64,000 nucleotides of DNA from Chloroflexota bacterium. Its GTDB lineage: Bacteria > Chloroflexota > UBA11872 > UBA12225 > JAJDUF01. The stretch lies in assembly GCA_022826725.1 (NCBI GenBank), contig JAJDUF010000015.1, positions 1-64,000 on the forward strand. The letters run 5' to 3'. The translations under genes were made by a program, and so were the position numbers. The notes below the pieces were generated by a model. It was given only the letters and a program-made list of their open reading frames with translations, searched no databases and had not been told where the DNA came from. The stretch's first letter is position 1; the number at the start of each line of letters is the position of its first letter. Positions 42,983 through 53,561 of the stretch are shown piece after piece.

Positions 42983-43009
42983 CGCCCGCCCAGCAAGGCT
43001 GGACAGGCG
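42983..43009. terminator. Possible bidirectional hairpin between tlpA-like gene and groES
   Basis: CGCC and GGCG flank CCAGC-AAG-GCTGG, giving a nine-pair stem with a 3x3 internal loop between two convergent genes. There is no T tract, so intrinsic termination is uncertain. The remaining bases to 43135 show nothing else. Confidence 0.3.
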
Positions 43010-43135
43010 CTCTTCGTGAGCCGACGTATTGCGGGGCTACCACCGACCCCGTTAGCCGACGGTGCTGGCCGCTGCCGGAGAGTGGCTGGCCGACACCCGG
43101 CGGGAGTGGGGTGGCCCCGGAGTTCGGTCTATCGG

Positions 43136-43432
43136 TTAGCCGCCCAAGACGGCCAGGATGTCGCGCTCGCTGAGGATGAGCAGGTCCTCACCCTCGTGCT
43201 TCACCTCGGTACCGGCATACTTCGCGTAGAGGATATTCTGACCTGCCTCTACTTCGAGGGCTACCCGCTCGCCGTTGTCGAGCACCCGCCCGGAGCCGAC
43301 CGCAATGATGACCCCTTCCTGGGGCTTCTCCTTTGCGGTATCGGGAAGCACGATCCCGCTCTTGGTGGTCTCCTCACCCGACTCCGGGCGGACGATTACC
43401 TTATCACCAAGCGGACGTAGCGTCACTGCCAT
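43136..43432 (-). CDS. groES: GroES co-chaperonin
   Basis: This 98-residue protein is the 10-kDa co-chaperonin that caps GroEL. It starts [16 protein letters not shown] after a short Met-Ala lead, contains the mobile loop [17 protein letters not shown], and ends in the usual [25 protein letters not shown] strands. The gene stands alone: no groEL follows, and the next gene downstream is convergent. A perfect CIRCE and an overlapping promoter lie 120-160 bases upstream, so expression should be under HrcA heat-shock control. Confidence 0.96.
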   Translation of the reverse strand: MAVTLRPLGDKVIVRPESGEETTKSGIVLPDTAKEKPQEGVIIAVGSGRVLDNGERVALEVEAGQNILYAKYAGTEVKHEGEDLLILSERDILAVLGG

Positions 43433-43552
43433 AGCTGCTCTGCCTCCTTCGATTAGTCCTGCTGGGGTCTATCCTCGGCGTGGCGTGTACAAACGCCACC
43501 GCCGCCTACGCTCAACGCCGCTCTCTACTGCGGTTCGTTGACACACGCCCCC

Positions 43553-43582
43553 ATTGTAGCACCTCTTAGCACTCGCCGCCAA
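43553..43582 (-). promoter_or_regulatory. groES sigma70-type promoter overlapping CIRCE
   Basis: On the minus strand a -35 TTGGCG (43577-43582) and a -10 TACAAT (43553-43558) are separated by 18 bases. The -35 lies in the CIRCE spacer, so bound HrcA would block polymerase directly. Transcription would begin near 43546, about 110 bases before the groES start. Confidence 0.75.
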
Positions 43583-43592
43583 CGAGTGCTAA
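43566..43592 (-). promoter_or_regulatory. CIRCE operator for HrcA
   Basis: TTAGCACTC (43566-43574), a nine-base spacer and GAGTGCTAA (43584-43592) form a perfect match to the CIRCE consensus. HrcA binds this element to repress chaperone genes until heat stress. Its only likely target here is groES, on the minus strand; hrcA itself is not in the window. Confidence 0.95.
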
Positions 43593-43642
43593 CGGCCGGG
43601 CGGGCGAGGGGAGGGAAGACCGGAGCACGCCACGGGCAACCC

Positions 43643-44383
43643 TCAGAGAATCTGGGAGAGGAAGGTCTTGGTCCGCTCCTGCTGCGGGTTGTTGAGGAGC
43701 TGTTGCGGAGCGCCGGCCTCGACGATGTTGCCCTCGTCGAACATGACCATCCGGTCGGAGACCTCGGCGGCAAACCCCATTTCGTGGCTCACGACGACCA
43801 TCGTCATCCCGGAGGAGGCCAGCTCGCGCATAGCGTCGAGCACTTCCTTAATCATCTCCGGGTCCAGGGCCGAGGTCGGCTCGTCGAACAGCATGACCTT
43901 GGGCTGCATCGCCAAGGCACGCGCAATGGCGACCCGCTGCTGCTGCCCGCCGGAGATTTCGGCCGGATACTTGCCGGCTTGCTCCGGGATGCCCACCCGC
44001 TCCAGTAGGCTCATCGCCACTTCCTCTGCACGGGAGGCCGGCCACTTCCTGACCCGCATGGGAGCCAGCGTAATGTTCTGGAGCACGGTCAGGTGGGGGA
44101 AGAGGTTGAAGGATTGAAAGACCATCCCGACTTCGCTGCGAATCGCTTCGATGTTGCGGATGTCGTGGGTCAGCGCGATGCCGTCTACGATGATATCGCC
44201 GCGCTGGTGCTCTTCCAGGCGGTTGATCGCGCGGATGAAGGTGGACTTGCCCGACCCCGAGGGGCCGAAAATGACGACCACCTCCCCCTTTTTCACGGTC
44301 ATGGTGACGCCCCGCAGGACGTGGAAGGACCCAAACCACTTGTGTACGTCGCGGCAGATAATCATGTCATCGTCTGCTTGCAT
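43643..44383 (-). CDS. aapP: Amino-acid ABC transporter ATP-binding protein
   Basis: This 246-residue ATPase powers polar or general amino-acid import. Walker A is GPSGSGKST, the signature is ISGGQQQRV, and Walker B is [13 protein letters not shown], followed by [17 protein letters not shown]. These match the GlnQ/AapP class. It is the last gene of the aapJQMP order on the minus strand, starting 15 bases after the aapM stop. AAGGGGA lies before its ATG. Confidence 0.94.
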   Translation of the reverse strand: MQADDDMIICRDVHKWFGSFHVLRGVTMTVKKGEVVVIFGPSGSGKSTFIRAINRLEEHQRGDIIVDGIALTHDIRNIEAIRSEVGMVFQSFNLFPHLTVLQNITLAPMRVRKWPASRAEEVAMSLLERVGIPEQAGKYPAEISGGQQQRVAIARALAMQPKVMLFDEPTSALDPEMIKEVLDAMRELASSGMTMVVVSHEMGFAAEVSDRMVMFDEGNIVEAGAPQQLLNNPQQERTKTFLSQIL

Positions 44384-44398
44384 CGCAATCCCCTTGCC

Positions 44399-45628
44399 TT
44401 AGCGGGTCCCTATGCCGAGCGTGGACTCCAGCCGGCGGCTCGCGTAGGACATGCCGAAGGTAAACACCCAGAATACCACCGCCAGGAACACGTACACCTC
44501 GCGCTGCGAGAGCAGCCACTCCGGGTTGGCCGACAGGATGTTCCGGCCAATACCGACAATATCGTGCAGTCCGACGATGACGACCAGGCTGGTGTCCTTG
44601 AAGAGGCCGATGAATTGGCCCACGATGGCAGGAATCACGGCCCGCAGCGCTTGCGGCATGACGATGAAGGTCGTCGTGTTTACACCGCCAAGCCCTAACG
44701 CCTTGGCGGCCTCGATCTGGCCCGTCGGCACCGACTGTAGCCCCGCGCGGACGTTCTCGGCCGTGTACGCGGCACTGAAGATGGTGATGGCCAGGAAAGC
44801 GCGTGTGATGCGGTCAATGGGCAGATTTTCGGGAAGAATGAGCGGGAGAATCACTTGACCCATAAAGAGGAGTGTCACCAGCGGCACGCCGCGAACTCCT
44901 TCGATGAATATGGTGCATAGCACGCTCAGGACGGGAAGGTTGCTACGGCGGCCCAGAGCCAGCAGCACGCCCAGCGGGAAGGAGGCCACAATACCCAAGA
45001 CGGCCAAGAGGAAGGTCAGCAGCAACCCGCCCCAAGCGTTCGTCTCGACGAGGGGTAGCCAACTGACGCCCTCGAACCCGCGCAGCAGCACGAGGATGGC
45101 GGCGAAAGACAGCACCCAGGACAGCACGAGCCAGCGTGTCTGCAGTGAGCGCCCTCGAAACAGGTAATACCCGACGACGACGGCCACCGAGACAGCCACA
45201 AGCTGGTTGCAAGCCGCGATGGATACGATACCCAAGGATAAAACGATCTCCGAGAAAAGGAATACCAGCGCCGCGAGGCCGAACCCAATGGCGATGGTGC
45301 GAGCAAACATACTCATCACGCTGCTGGCCCCGGTACCCCAGGCGACCCCGAACAGGAAGGCAAGCCACACGACTCCCAGGCTGACGCGCCACACCTGCTC
45401 CGGGGGATATTGGCCCACGGAAAAGAGCTTCAGGTTTTCGGTGATGACGCTCCAGTCGGCATCCAGGAAGATCCAGCCCAGACCCGTCCACAAAGCGAGG
45501 CCGATCAAGCCGAAGGCCAGTACCGAGAGCAACGTGTTGTACCAGGTGCTCAGGAGGTTGCCGCGCACCCAGCCCAGCACCCCTACACTGGTCCTCGGCG
45601 GATCGAGGACGGCCGTCGCGGTACTCAC
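44399..45628 (-). CDS. aapM: Amino-acid ABC transporter permease AapM-like
   Basis: This 409-residue permease has about eight hydrophobic segments, longer than ordinary HisM-type permeases, as expected for AapM. The ATPase-contact loop reads QIEAAKALGLGG, near residue 310, within the polar amino-acid permease domain. I start at GTG 45628, seven bases after GAGGAG, which itself lies in the last codons of aapQ; one base separates the two genes. A start at 45643 is possible but has no ribosome binding site. Confidence 0.9.
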   Translation of the reverse strand: MSTATAVLDPPRTSVGVLGWVRGNLLSTWYNTLLSVLAFGLIGLALWTGLGWIFLDADWSVITENLKLFSVGQYPPEQVWRVSLGVVWLAFLFGVAWGTGASSVMSMFARTIAIGFGLAALVFLFSEIVLSLGIVSIAACNQLVAVSVAVVVGYYLFRGRSLQTRWLVLSWVLSFAAILVLLRGFEGVSWLPLVETNAWGGLLLTFLLAVLGIVASFPLGVLLALGRRSNLPVLSVLCTIFIEGVRGVPLVTLLFMGQVILPLILPENLPIDRITRAFLAITIFSAAYTAENVRAGLQSVPTGQIEAAKALGLGGVNTTTFIVMPQALRAVIPAIVGQFIGLFKDTSLVVIVGLHDIVGIGRNILSANPEWLLSQREVYVFLAVVFWVFTFGMSYASRRLESTLGIGTR

Positions 45629-45629
45629 G

Positions 45630-46823
45630 CTAACGCTCCTCAAACCGCACGCGGCGGTTATAGATGTTCCCGATCAGGGCATAGGTCAGGCTCATCGCTA
45701 AGTAGGAGATCATCAGCAGCAGGAAGATGGGCACGGCGCGACCGGCCTGGTTGACCATGATTCTGCCCACACTGAACAGATCCGGGTAGCCGATGGCAAT
45801 AGCCAGGCTGGAATTCTTGGTGAGGTTGAGATACTGACTAATCAGTGGCGGGATGATGACGCGCAGCGCCTGGGGGAAAACCACGAACCGGAGCGTTTGC
45901 AGGGCGGTCAACCCGAGCGCCCTAGAGGCCTCGGTCTGCCCGCGCCGCACCGAGTTAATCCCGCCCCGGACGACCTCCGCGATGAACGCGGCCGTGTAGA
46001 CGACCAGCCCGATCAGCAGGGACGCGAACTCCGGGGTCAGGCGCAGCCCGCCCTCGTAGTTGAAGCGGCCCAGCTCCGGAGCATTGCGCATTAAGGGACT
46101 GTCCGGCATGAGTATCCACGCCAGGACCGGGACCACCACTACGATGGCGACGGCTACCGATAACGGGTAGGTAGACCTACCGACACGCGACTCGACGCGC
46201 GACAGGACGACGGCCACGACCACGGCTACCACCACAGCGACCAGCAGGAGCACCAGCCATGGAACAAAAGCAGCCGTGGGATCGCCCCATATCATGTAGA
46301 TGCCCCGGTTATTGAGGATGATCGGACCGGGCCATTGGATACTCTCCTGCACGCTCGGCAGGAGTTGGAAGACGCCGAAGTACCAGAAGAAGAGCTGGAC
46401 CAGGAGTGGAACGTTCCGGAAGATCTCGACGTACACTATGGCGATCCGGCGCACCAGCCAGTTGGTGGATACGCCACAGACACCGATAAAGATGCCGAGG
46501 ATGGTGGCCAGAATGACCCCCGAGATGGCCACCTTGAGCGTGTTCAGTATCCCGACACCAAAAGCATACAGAAAGGTGTCGGACTCCTCGTACTCGATGA
46601 CCGACTCCGCGATGGGGAATCCGGCCTCCTCCCGCAGGAAGTCGAAACCTAAGGAGAAGCCGCGCTCATTGGCGGCGGCCACCACCTGCGTGAAAATGAA
46701 GAGAACAAGACCGACAACGAGCACCGCGGAGACGATCTGCGTGAGGGCGCGGAGCACGCGCACGTCGCGCCAGAGGGGGATATCGCCAAAGGAGAGCATC
46801 AGGGGAAAACGCTTACCACTCAC
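45630..46823 (-). CDS. aapQ: Amino-acid ABC transporter permease AapQ-like
   Basis: This 397-residue permease has about eight hydrophobic segments, including a long extra central pair (VVLLLVAVVVAVVVAVV) typical of the AapQ group. The ATPase-contact loop is RGQTEASRALGLTALQ, near residue 305. It pairs with AapM to form the heteromeric channel. The GTG start (VSGKRFP) is 235 bases downstream of aapJ, and that gap holds a large hairpin. Confidence 0.9.
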   Translation of the reverse strand: MSGKRFPLMLSFGDIPLWRDVRVLRALTQIVSAVLVVGLVLFIFTQVVAAANERGFSLGFDFLREEAGFPIAESVIEYEESDTFLYAFGVGILNTLKVAISGVILATILGIFIGVCGVSTNWLVRRIAIVYVEIFRNVPLLVQLFFWYFGVFQLLPSVQESIQWPGPIILNNRGIYMIWGDPTAAFVPWLVLLLVAVVVAVVVAVVLSRVESRVGRSTYPLSVAVAIVVVVPVLAWILMPDSPLMRNAPELGRFNYEGGLRLTPEFASLLIGLVVYTAAFIAEVVRGGINSVRRGQTEASRALGLTALQTLRFVVFPQALRVIIPPLISQYLNLTKNSSLAIAIGYPDLFSVGRIMVNQAGRAVPIFLLLMISYLAMSLTYALIGNIYNRRVRFEER

Positions 46824-46963
46824 GTATAGCCACCCCCAACCGCAGTCATTCCGGGAACTTCCCCGCCGTGACTAGCACAGCGGCGGCCGCACAGAGCAGT
46901 GCCATGCACGGCTAGCGTAATGGGAATGCTCCCCGCAGCCGCACACTACCATCAATACAACAG

Positions 46964-47014
46964 TCCTGTCCGGGCAAGGCCTACGAGCATTTTCGTAGGC
47001 TCACCCGGACAGGA
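46964..47014 (-). terminator. Two-tier hairpin between aapJ and aapQ
   Basis: An outer 11-bp stem, TCCTGTCCGGG (46964-46974) with CCCGGACAGGA (47004-47014), encloses a perfect 8-bp inner stem, GCCTACGA (46979-46986) with TCGTAGGC (46993-47000). On the transcript this forms one long interrupted hairpin after aapJ. It lacks a clear T tract. Such structures commonly protect the mRNA of the binding-protein gene or lower read-through to the permeases. Confidence 0.75.
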
Positions 47015-47058
47015 TATACGTCAGCCGGTGGAACGCGCCACCCGCTTCCGCCGTGTTA

Positions 47059-48201
47059 CTAGCGCAGCGGCGGGGCGTAGATCAACCCGCCCTTGGTCCA
47101 CAGCTCGTTGATGCCCCGCGGCAGGCCCAGGCCCTCCGTCCCCAGATAGCGCTCGTAGACCTCGCCGTAGTTGCCGACGGCCTTGAGCACATCCACGGCG
47201 AAGGTCTTCTTGAGACCCAAGTCGGATTGGCCGAACTCGCCTTCCGTGCCCAGCATCCGCCGGATCTGGATGTTCTCGTGGTTCACCATCTGATCAACGT
47301 TGGCCATCGTGACCCCGAACGCCTCCGCGTTGATCAAGACGTACAGCACCGTCTTCACCAAGTCCAGCCACTGGTCGTCGCCGTGCGGCACGACCGTCGT
47401 CAGCGGCTCCTCGGAGATCGTTTCGGGGAGCACAACATGGTCATCGGGGTTCTGCAGCCCACTCCTGAGGGCCGCCAACTGCGACCTGTCGTTGGTAAAG
47501 GCATCGCAGCGACCCTGCTCGTAGGCGCTGACCACGGCCGCCGTGTTCTCGAAGACGACGGCTTCCAGCTCCATGCTGTTCTGCCGGAAGTAGTCCGCCA
47601 GGTTCAGCTCGGTCGTCGTCCCGCTCGTCACGCAGACGGAGGTGCCACCCAGCTTCAGGGCGCTGTCAATGTTCTTGTCTTTGCGGACCATGAAGCCCTG
47701 GCCATCGTAGAAGGTCACGACGGTGTAGTTGCCCCACTGCGAATCGCGCGTGGTGGTCCACGTCACCGTGCGGGCCAGCATGTCTACGTCGCCCGACTGG
47801 ATCGTGGGACCGCGCTCGGCGGCCGAGATGGGAATGACTTCCACGGCATCACCGTTACCGAAGATAGCCGCGGCTACCGCCCGGCACAGGTCAATGTCAA
47901 ACCCGATGTTGCGGCCACTGGAGTCCAGGAAGCCGTAGCCGGGGACATCGGTCCGGCTGGCGCACACGAGCCGCCCGCGGGCCATCACGGTCTCCAGCCG
48001 ACTGGTGGCCGCCGCCGGCTGCGCGGAAATCTGCGCCTGCAACTGCGCGATCTGGGAATCCTTGCTGGCCAACTGCTCTTGCAGTGCAGCCACATCTGCG
48101 TGAGCCTCGTCTTCGTGGTCATCGCTGCTCATCAGATCGCACCCCAGTAGGACGAATGCGAGCGCAGCGATGAGCATCAAGCGGATACTGTGTTTCAACA
48201 C
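47059..48201 (-). CDS. aapJ: General amino-acid binding lipoprotein AapJ-like
   Basis: This 380-residue solute-binding protein has a lipoprotein signal ending VLLGC, an acidic stretch, a short predicted coiled coil (residues about 38-58) and a two-lobe family 3 binding domain starting RLVCASRTDVPGYGFLD. GFDIDLCRAVAAAIFG and WGNYTVVTFYDGQGFMV match the AapJ group, which binds a broad set of L-amino acids. AapJ in Gram-negatives is periplasmic; here the lipobox suggests tethering to the membrane. GAAGGAGAG precedes the GTG start. Confidence 0.92.
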   Translation of the reverse strand: MLKHSIRLMLIAALAFVLLGCDLMSSDDHEDEAHADVAALQEQLASKDSQIAQLQAQISAQPAAATSRLETVMARGRLVCASRTDVPGYGFLDSSGRNIGFDIDLCRAVAAAIFGNGDAVEVIPISAAERGPTIQSGDVDMLARTVTWTTTRDSQWGNYTVVTFYDGQGFMVRKDKNIDSALKLGGTSVCVTSGTTTELNLADYFRQNSMELEAVVFENTAAVVSAYEQGRCDAFTNDRSQLAALRSGLQNPDDHVVLPETISEEPLTTVVPHGDDQWLDLVKTVLYVLINAEAFGVTMANVDQMVNHENIQIRRMLGTEGEFGQSDLGLKKTFAVDVLKAVGNYGEVYERYLGTEGLGLPRGINELWTKGGLIYAPPLR

Positions 48202-48248
48202 GGTCGTCTCTCCTTCTCTACCTAATCCCTATGTGGTTACTGCGGCCG

Positions 48249-48264
48249 GTGAACTTATCTTCAC
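48249..48264. promoter_or_regulatory. Palindromic operator candidate upstream of aapJ
   Basis: GTGAA-CTTATC-TTCAC is a 5-bp inverted repeat with a six-base spacer, about 48 bases before the aapJ start. Its size fits a dimeric repressor, but no known consensus is recognised and chance occurrence is possible. It overlaps the end of the membrane-protein gene at 48261. Confidence 0.3.
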
Positions 48265-48662
48265 TCGGCGGTGCGGCCGGCCGCAGGTGAGCGCCTCGAT
48301 TGTAGTAGAGCAACAATCCCCAGTGCAACCCACGCCGGCAGTGACACGACCACCACGTAGACCAGCACGAACGGCCCCAGCAGGCCGCCCAGAATGAACG
48401 CCAGCACGGACAACGGGGCCAACACGATGGCGCAGACATACGCCGGCAACTGCACGCGGCGATGCAGGAGTACGACGGCCAGCGTCAGCGGGATACCACT
48501 CGGCCACCCGAGGACCACCAGTTGCACGAACGACATAGCATCCATCGTGACCATGCCCTCGACGCCGAACCGCAGCAGTGATACGAGCAGCACCGCGACC
48601 GGCAGCCACAGCGCGAACAAGATCGCGCGAACCAGAACCCCAGCAAACCCTGATGTACCCAT
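48261..48662 (-). CDS. Small polytopic membrane protein of unknown function
   Basis: This 133-residue protein has four predicted membrane segments (about residues 5-25, 42-58, 70-92 and 95-118) and a short basic tail. I recognise no family. I start at ATG 48662 because AAGGGGG lies at good spacing; an in-frame GTG lies six bases earlier. It lies upstream of aapJ on the same strand, with a 59-base gap, but any link to transport is only positional. Confidence 0.62.
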   Translation of the reverse strand: MGTSGFAGVLVRAILFALWLPVAVLLVSLLRFGVEGMVTMDAMSFVQLVVLGWPSGIPLTLAVVLLHRRVQLPAYVCAIVLAPLSVLAFILGGLLGPFVLVYVVVVSLPAWVALGIVALLQSRRSPAAGRTAE

Positions 48663-48675
48663 GAACACCCCCTTT

Positions 48676-48713
48676 CCTAGCGCAAAGTGCTAGGACCTTG
48701 CCGGTCAGACCGG
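48676..48713. repeat. Two adjacent hairpins in the uxuA-like upstream region
   Basis: CCTAGC with GCTAGG (48676-48694, seven-base loop) is followed by the near-perfect palindrome CCGGTC-A-GACCGG (48701-48713). They lie just upstream of the small membrane protein and could be operators or leader structures. The rest of the 297-base gap to 48959 holds the promoter described separately and no gene. Confidence 0.45.
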
Positions 48714-48879
48714 TATTGGTGCGAGTGCGGCGCTAGCGGCAGTGTAGCAAGCGCAATCACCGCCGGCAAAACACCAGTGTTTGAATTGGCCGCGGTATCC
48801 TGAGTTCCAAAGCCCCCGACTCCGCTACCACCCCCGTCCATTGTAGGAGTTCCGAGGAAGCGGGTCACATGGGGCCCAG

Positions 48880-48908
48880 TTGACACCCTAGCGCGCCCAG
48901 CCTATGCT
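48880..48908 (+). promoter_or_regulatory. Strong sigma70-type promoter for the uxuA-like gene
   Basis: A perfect -35 TTGACA (48880-48885), a 17-base spacer and a -10 TATGCT (48903-48908) lie about 50 bases before the start codon. This is the best sigma70-type promoter in the window. GAGAGGAGG serves as ribosome binding site downstream. Confidence 0.8.
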
Positions 48909-48959
48909 CGACTCGTATCCGCCCGGGTAGAGTTGAGCGATCGTTGAGAGGAGGCCGTC

Positions 48960-49949
<990 letters not shown>

Positions 49950-50038
49950 TGGGCACTGCGAACCGCAATGGTCAAGTGCCCAGGATGAACCGCAGCGTGA
50001 CGGTTCTCGATTTTGCCCAGTTTGGTATGGCGCGGCGC

Positions 50039-51242
<1,204 letters not shown>

Positions 51243-52574
51243 TCAGCCGTCAGCCGCCAGCCGCGTGCGGACAAGCTCATAGAGCAGCACGCCGGCGGCC
51301 ACCCCCACGTTCAAGGACGACTGACCGGGCGCCATCGGGATGCGAACCCGGTCCGTACAGGCGGCGAGGATCGCGGGCCGAATCCCGGTGCTCTCGTTGC
51401 CGACCACCAGTGCGACCGGCGGCCGGAGCGTGAGACTATACAGGTCGGCCGACGCTTCTACCGTCGTACCGACCAGCGCAAACCCGGCCCTCTTCAGCCG
51501 ATGGAAGAACCCGGGCGGGTCGGCGCAGGTGTAGAGCGGCAGTCGCCCCATGGCGCCCCGCGCAGCTCGCACGCAATGCTTGTGAAAGGGGCTGGCGCTA
51601 TCCGCTCCCAGCAGCACCACCGCTTCAACCCCGGCAGCATCGGCCGTGCGTAGGATCATGCCGAGATTGGCCGGGTTGGCGACACAATCGGCAATCAGCA
51701 GCACGGCGCGGGACGAGCAGTGCAGCTGCGCGGCGTCGCGCACGTCCACATGCACGGCCGCAACCACCCAGGGCAAGGGCCGCGTTGCCGTCACCGTGCC
51801 CATGATGCCTTTACTGACCCGCTGATGAGTAACGTGCTCACCCTCGGCCTGCTCCAGAAGGGCCGGCCCCTCCGGCTGGGTCAGCAGCTCCTCGGTATAC
51901 AGGAGGCCCAAGACGGGCAATCCGTCGGCGAGTGCCCGCCGCACCAGCAGCGGCTCCTCAATGCTCAAGCATTGCCTTTCGGAGCGGCCCTTGATGGTCA
52001 GCAGTTCCCGGAAGGAAGCGACGGCCGGGTCACGGCGCTGCCGGCGGGGCCGCGGCACGGCCGGCGCCCGTGCGCTCCAGTCCACCGCCGCCGCGTCGGA
52101 CGAACGCTGGTTACGGGCAGAGGGCGCGGCGGTGGCAGCCGGCTCGATGCGGCCGCTGCCGCGCTTGATCCCCCGGTAGGCTGTCTGGCCGGGCAGTGCA
52201 TCACCGTCCAGCAGCTCTGCCAGCGTGGGCAGCATCCACGCCGCCGCGTAGGACAAATGGCCGACCTGGCCCCGTGGAAACGCCAGTAATAGCTCACGCA
52301 GGACGCGCTCGTTCGTGGCCGCGATGCCTGCCTGGAGATCGGCGTCAGCAGTGGCCGCCGGCGTGAGAATCAGCACCCCTTCCAGCTCGGTCCAGCCCGC
52401 AGCGAACACGCGATAGGCCCGGCGCCACCGACCGGTCCGACGGTACTCGGCATAGGCGTCGGCGAGACCGGCATCGAGCGCGCTGCCCCCCGGCTCGGCG
52501 AGCAAGCAATCGCGCCGCTCGGCCTGCCGAACGAACGCCAGCACCGCAGCATAGTCGGTCGTCTCCGCATCCAT
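51243..52574 (-). CDS. TrmH/SpoU-family RNA 2'-O-methyltransferase
   Basis: This 443-residue protein has a long N-terminal region of unknown function (about 1-190), then an L30e-like substrate-binding domain starting RELLTIKGRSERQCLSIEEP, and a C-terminal SPOUT knot domain. The knot carries NPANLGMILRTADAAG, LVVGNESTGI and SLNVGVAAGVLLYEL, the three family motifs. It methylates ribose in tRNA or rRNA; the target cannot be read. The ATG at 52574 lies seven bases after a TACACT -10 on the minus strand, suggesting a leaderless mRNA. An in-frame start at 52613 would precede that promoter. Confidence 0.9.
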   Translation of the reverse strand: MDAETTDYAAVLAFVRQAERRDCLLAEPGGSALDAGLADAYAEYRRTGRWRRAYRVFAAGWTELEGVLILTPAATADADLQAGIAATNERVLRELLLAFPRGQVGHLSYAAAWMLPTLAELLDGDALPGQTAYRGIKRGSGRIEPAATAAPSARNQRSSDAAAVDWSARAPAVPRPRRQRRDPAVASFRELLTIKGRSERQCLSIEEPLLVRRALADGLPVLGLLYTEELLTQPEGPALLEQAEGEHVTHQRVSKGIMGTVTATRPLPWVVAAVHVDVRDAAQLHCSSRAVLLIADCVANPANLGMILRTADAAGVEAVVLLGADSASPFHKHCVRAARGAMGRLPLYTCADPPGFFHRLKRAGFALVGTTVEASADLYSLTLRPPVALVVGNESTGIRPAILAACTDRVRIPMAPGQSSLNVGVAAGVLLYELVRTRLAADG

Positions 52575-52581
52575 ACTGCCC

Positions 52582-52587
52582 AGTGTA
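52582..52587 (-). promoter_or_regulatory. -10 element of the SpoU methyltransferase gene
   Basis: TACACT on the minus strand lies seven bases before the ATG at 52574, which lacks a ribosome binding site. This geometry fits a leaderless transcript and decides the start codon chosen. No clear -35 is visible. Confidence 0.45.
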
Positions 52588-52671
52588 GCGCAGCGCTCAT
52601 CTTTCATTCCCATGCAGGCGGGAACAAAGGCCGACCGTTGATAGCTGACTGCTAATGGCAGCGAGGCGTGC

Positions 52672-52677
52672 TACACT
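52672..52677 (+). promoter_or_regulatory. -10 element upstream of the second parA gene
   Basis: TACACT followed by GGGCA repeats the sequence of the divergent minus-strand -10 at 52582-52587 almost exactly (GCTACACTGGGCA in both). Transcription would start near 52684, about 50 bases before the parA-like start. The -35 match is weak (CTGCTA, 17 bases upstream). Confidence 0.4.
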
Positions 52678-52735
52678 GGGCATCCGGTACACCCCTGGGT
52701 GTGGCGCTTTTTCCGGTCCGGGAATAGGGAAGGCT

Positions 52736-53497
52736 GTGGCACGCATCATCGCGGTGGCCAATCAAAAAGGGGGGGTGGGGAAAACCACAACCACCCTCAG
52801 CTTGGGCGCCGCGCTGGCGCATTGCAACCTGCGGGTGCTGCTGGTGGACCTGGACCCGCAGGGTAACCTCACCAGCGCCGTCGGCCACCGGCCCGCGGAG
52901 GATCAGACGGTCGCCGCGTCCCTCCTTAATCTCCGGGTGCCGTTTCCGGCAGTGCCTTTCGAGGAAAACGGCCAGGCCCTGTTCGATATTGCGCCGACCA
53001 CCGCGGCGCTGGCAGCGGCCGAAGCGGCGCTCAGTGTGCGTATCGGCCGTGAGTTGCGCTTGCGAGACCAGCTTGCGCCTCTTACCAACCGCTACGACTA
53101 CATCCTGATTGACACGCCACCGTCCCTGGGTCTGCTGACGATCAACGCCTTGGTGGCAGCGCAGGAAGTGATCGTCCCCACCGAAGCACGCTACTTCTCG
53201 CTCCAGGGACTCCAGCTGCTCAAGGCAAGCATCGAAGAAGTGCAGTACCTCAACGCCAAGCTGCACCTGGGCGGCATTCTGCTCTCCAAGCTCGACCGCC
53301 GTTTAAGGGAAGAGAAGGCGGTGGCGGCTTATCTGCGTGAGGAGTGGGGCGAGGCGGTGTTCACCACCGAGATTCGGTCCAACAGTAAAATCCTGGAGGC
53401 CGCCTCGGCGGGCCAGACCGTCTTTGCCGCACCGCAAGCGCGGCGAGCGGCGCAAATGTATCGCGCGCTCGCGCAAGAGGTCATCGCGCGCGGCTAA
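52736..53497 (+). CDS. ParA/Soj/MinD-type ATPase beside ftsZ
   Basis: This is a 253-residue deviant Walker ATPase. ANQKGGVGKTTTTLSLGAAL is Walker A with the signature lysine, LLVDLDPQGNLTSAVG follows, and LIDTPPSLGLLTINALV is Walker B. It is Soj-like in sequence, without the C-terminal amphipathic helix that targets MinD to membrane. The start VARIIAVANQ (GTG 52736) follows GGGAAGG. No parB accompanies it. The 64-base gap to ftsZ and shared strand suggest a role in positioning the division ring or some other cargo; that is inference. Confidence 0.9.
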   Translation: MARIIAVANQKGGVGKTTTTLSLGAALAHCNLRVLLVDLDPQGNLTSAVGHRPAEDQTVAASLLNLRVPFPAVPFEENGQALFDIAPTTAALAAAEAALSVRIGRELRLRDQLAPLTNRYDYILIDTPPSLGLLTINALVAAQEVIVPTEARYFSLQGLQLLKASIEEVQYLNAKLHLGGILLSKLDRRLREEKAVAAYLREEWGEAVFTTEIRSNSKILEAASAGQTVFAAPQARRAAQMYRALAQEVIARG

Positions 53498-53561
53498 CGC
53501 CGTGGCGGGGGCAGGACCGCACCCCACCCACCGGGAGCGAGGGGCAGTACGGGAGGTAAGA

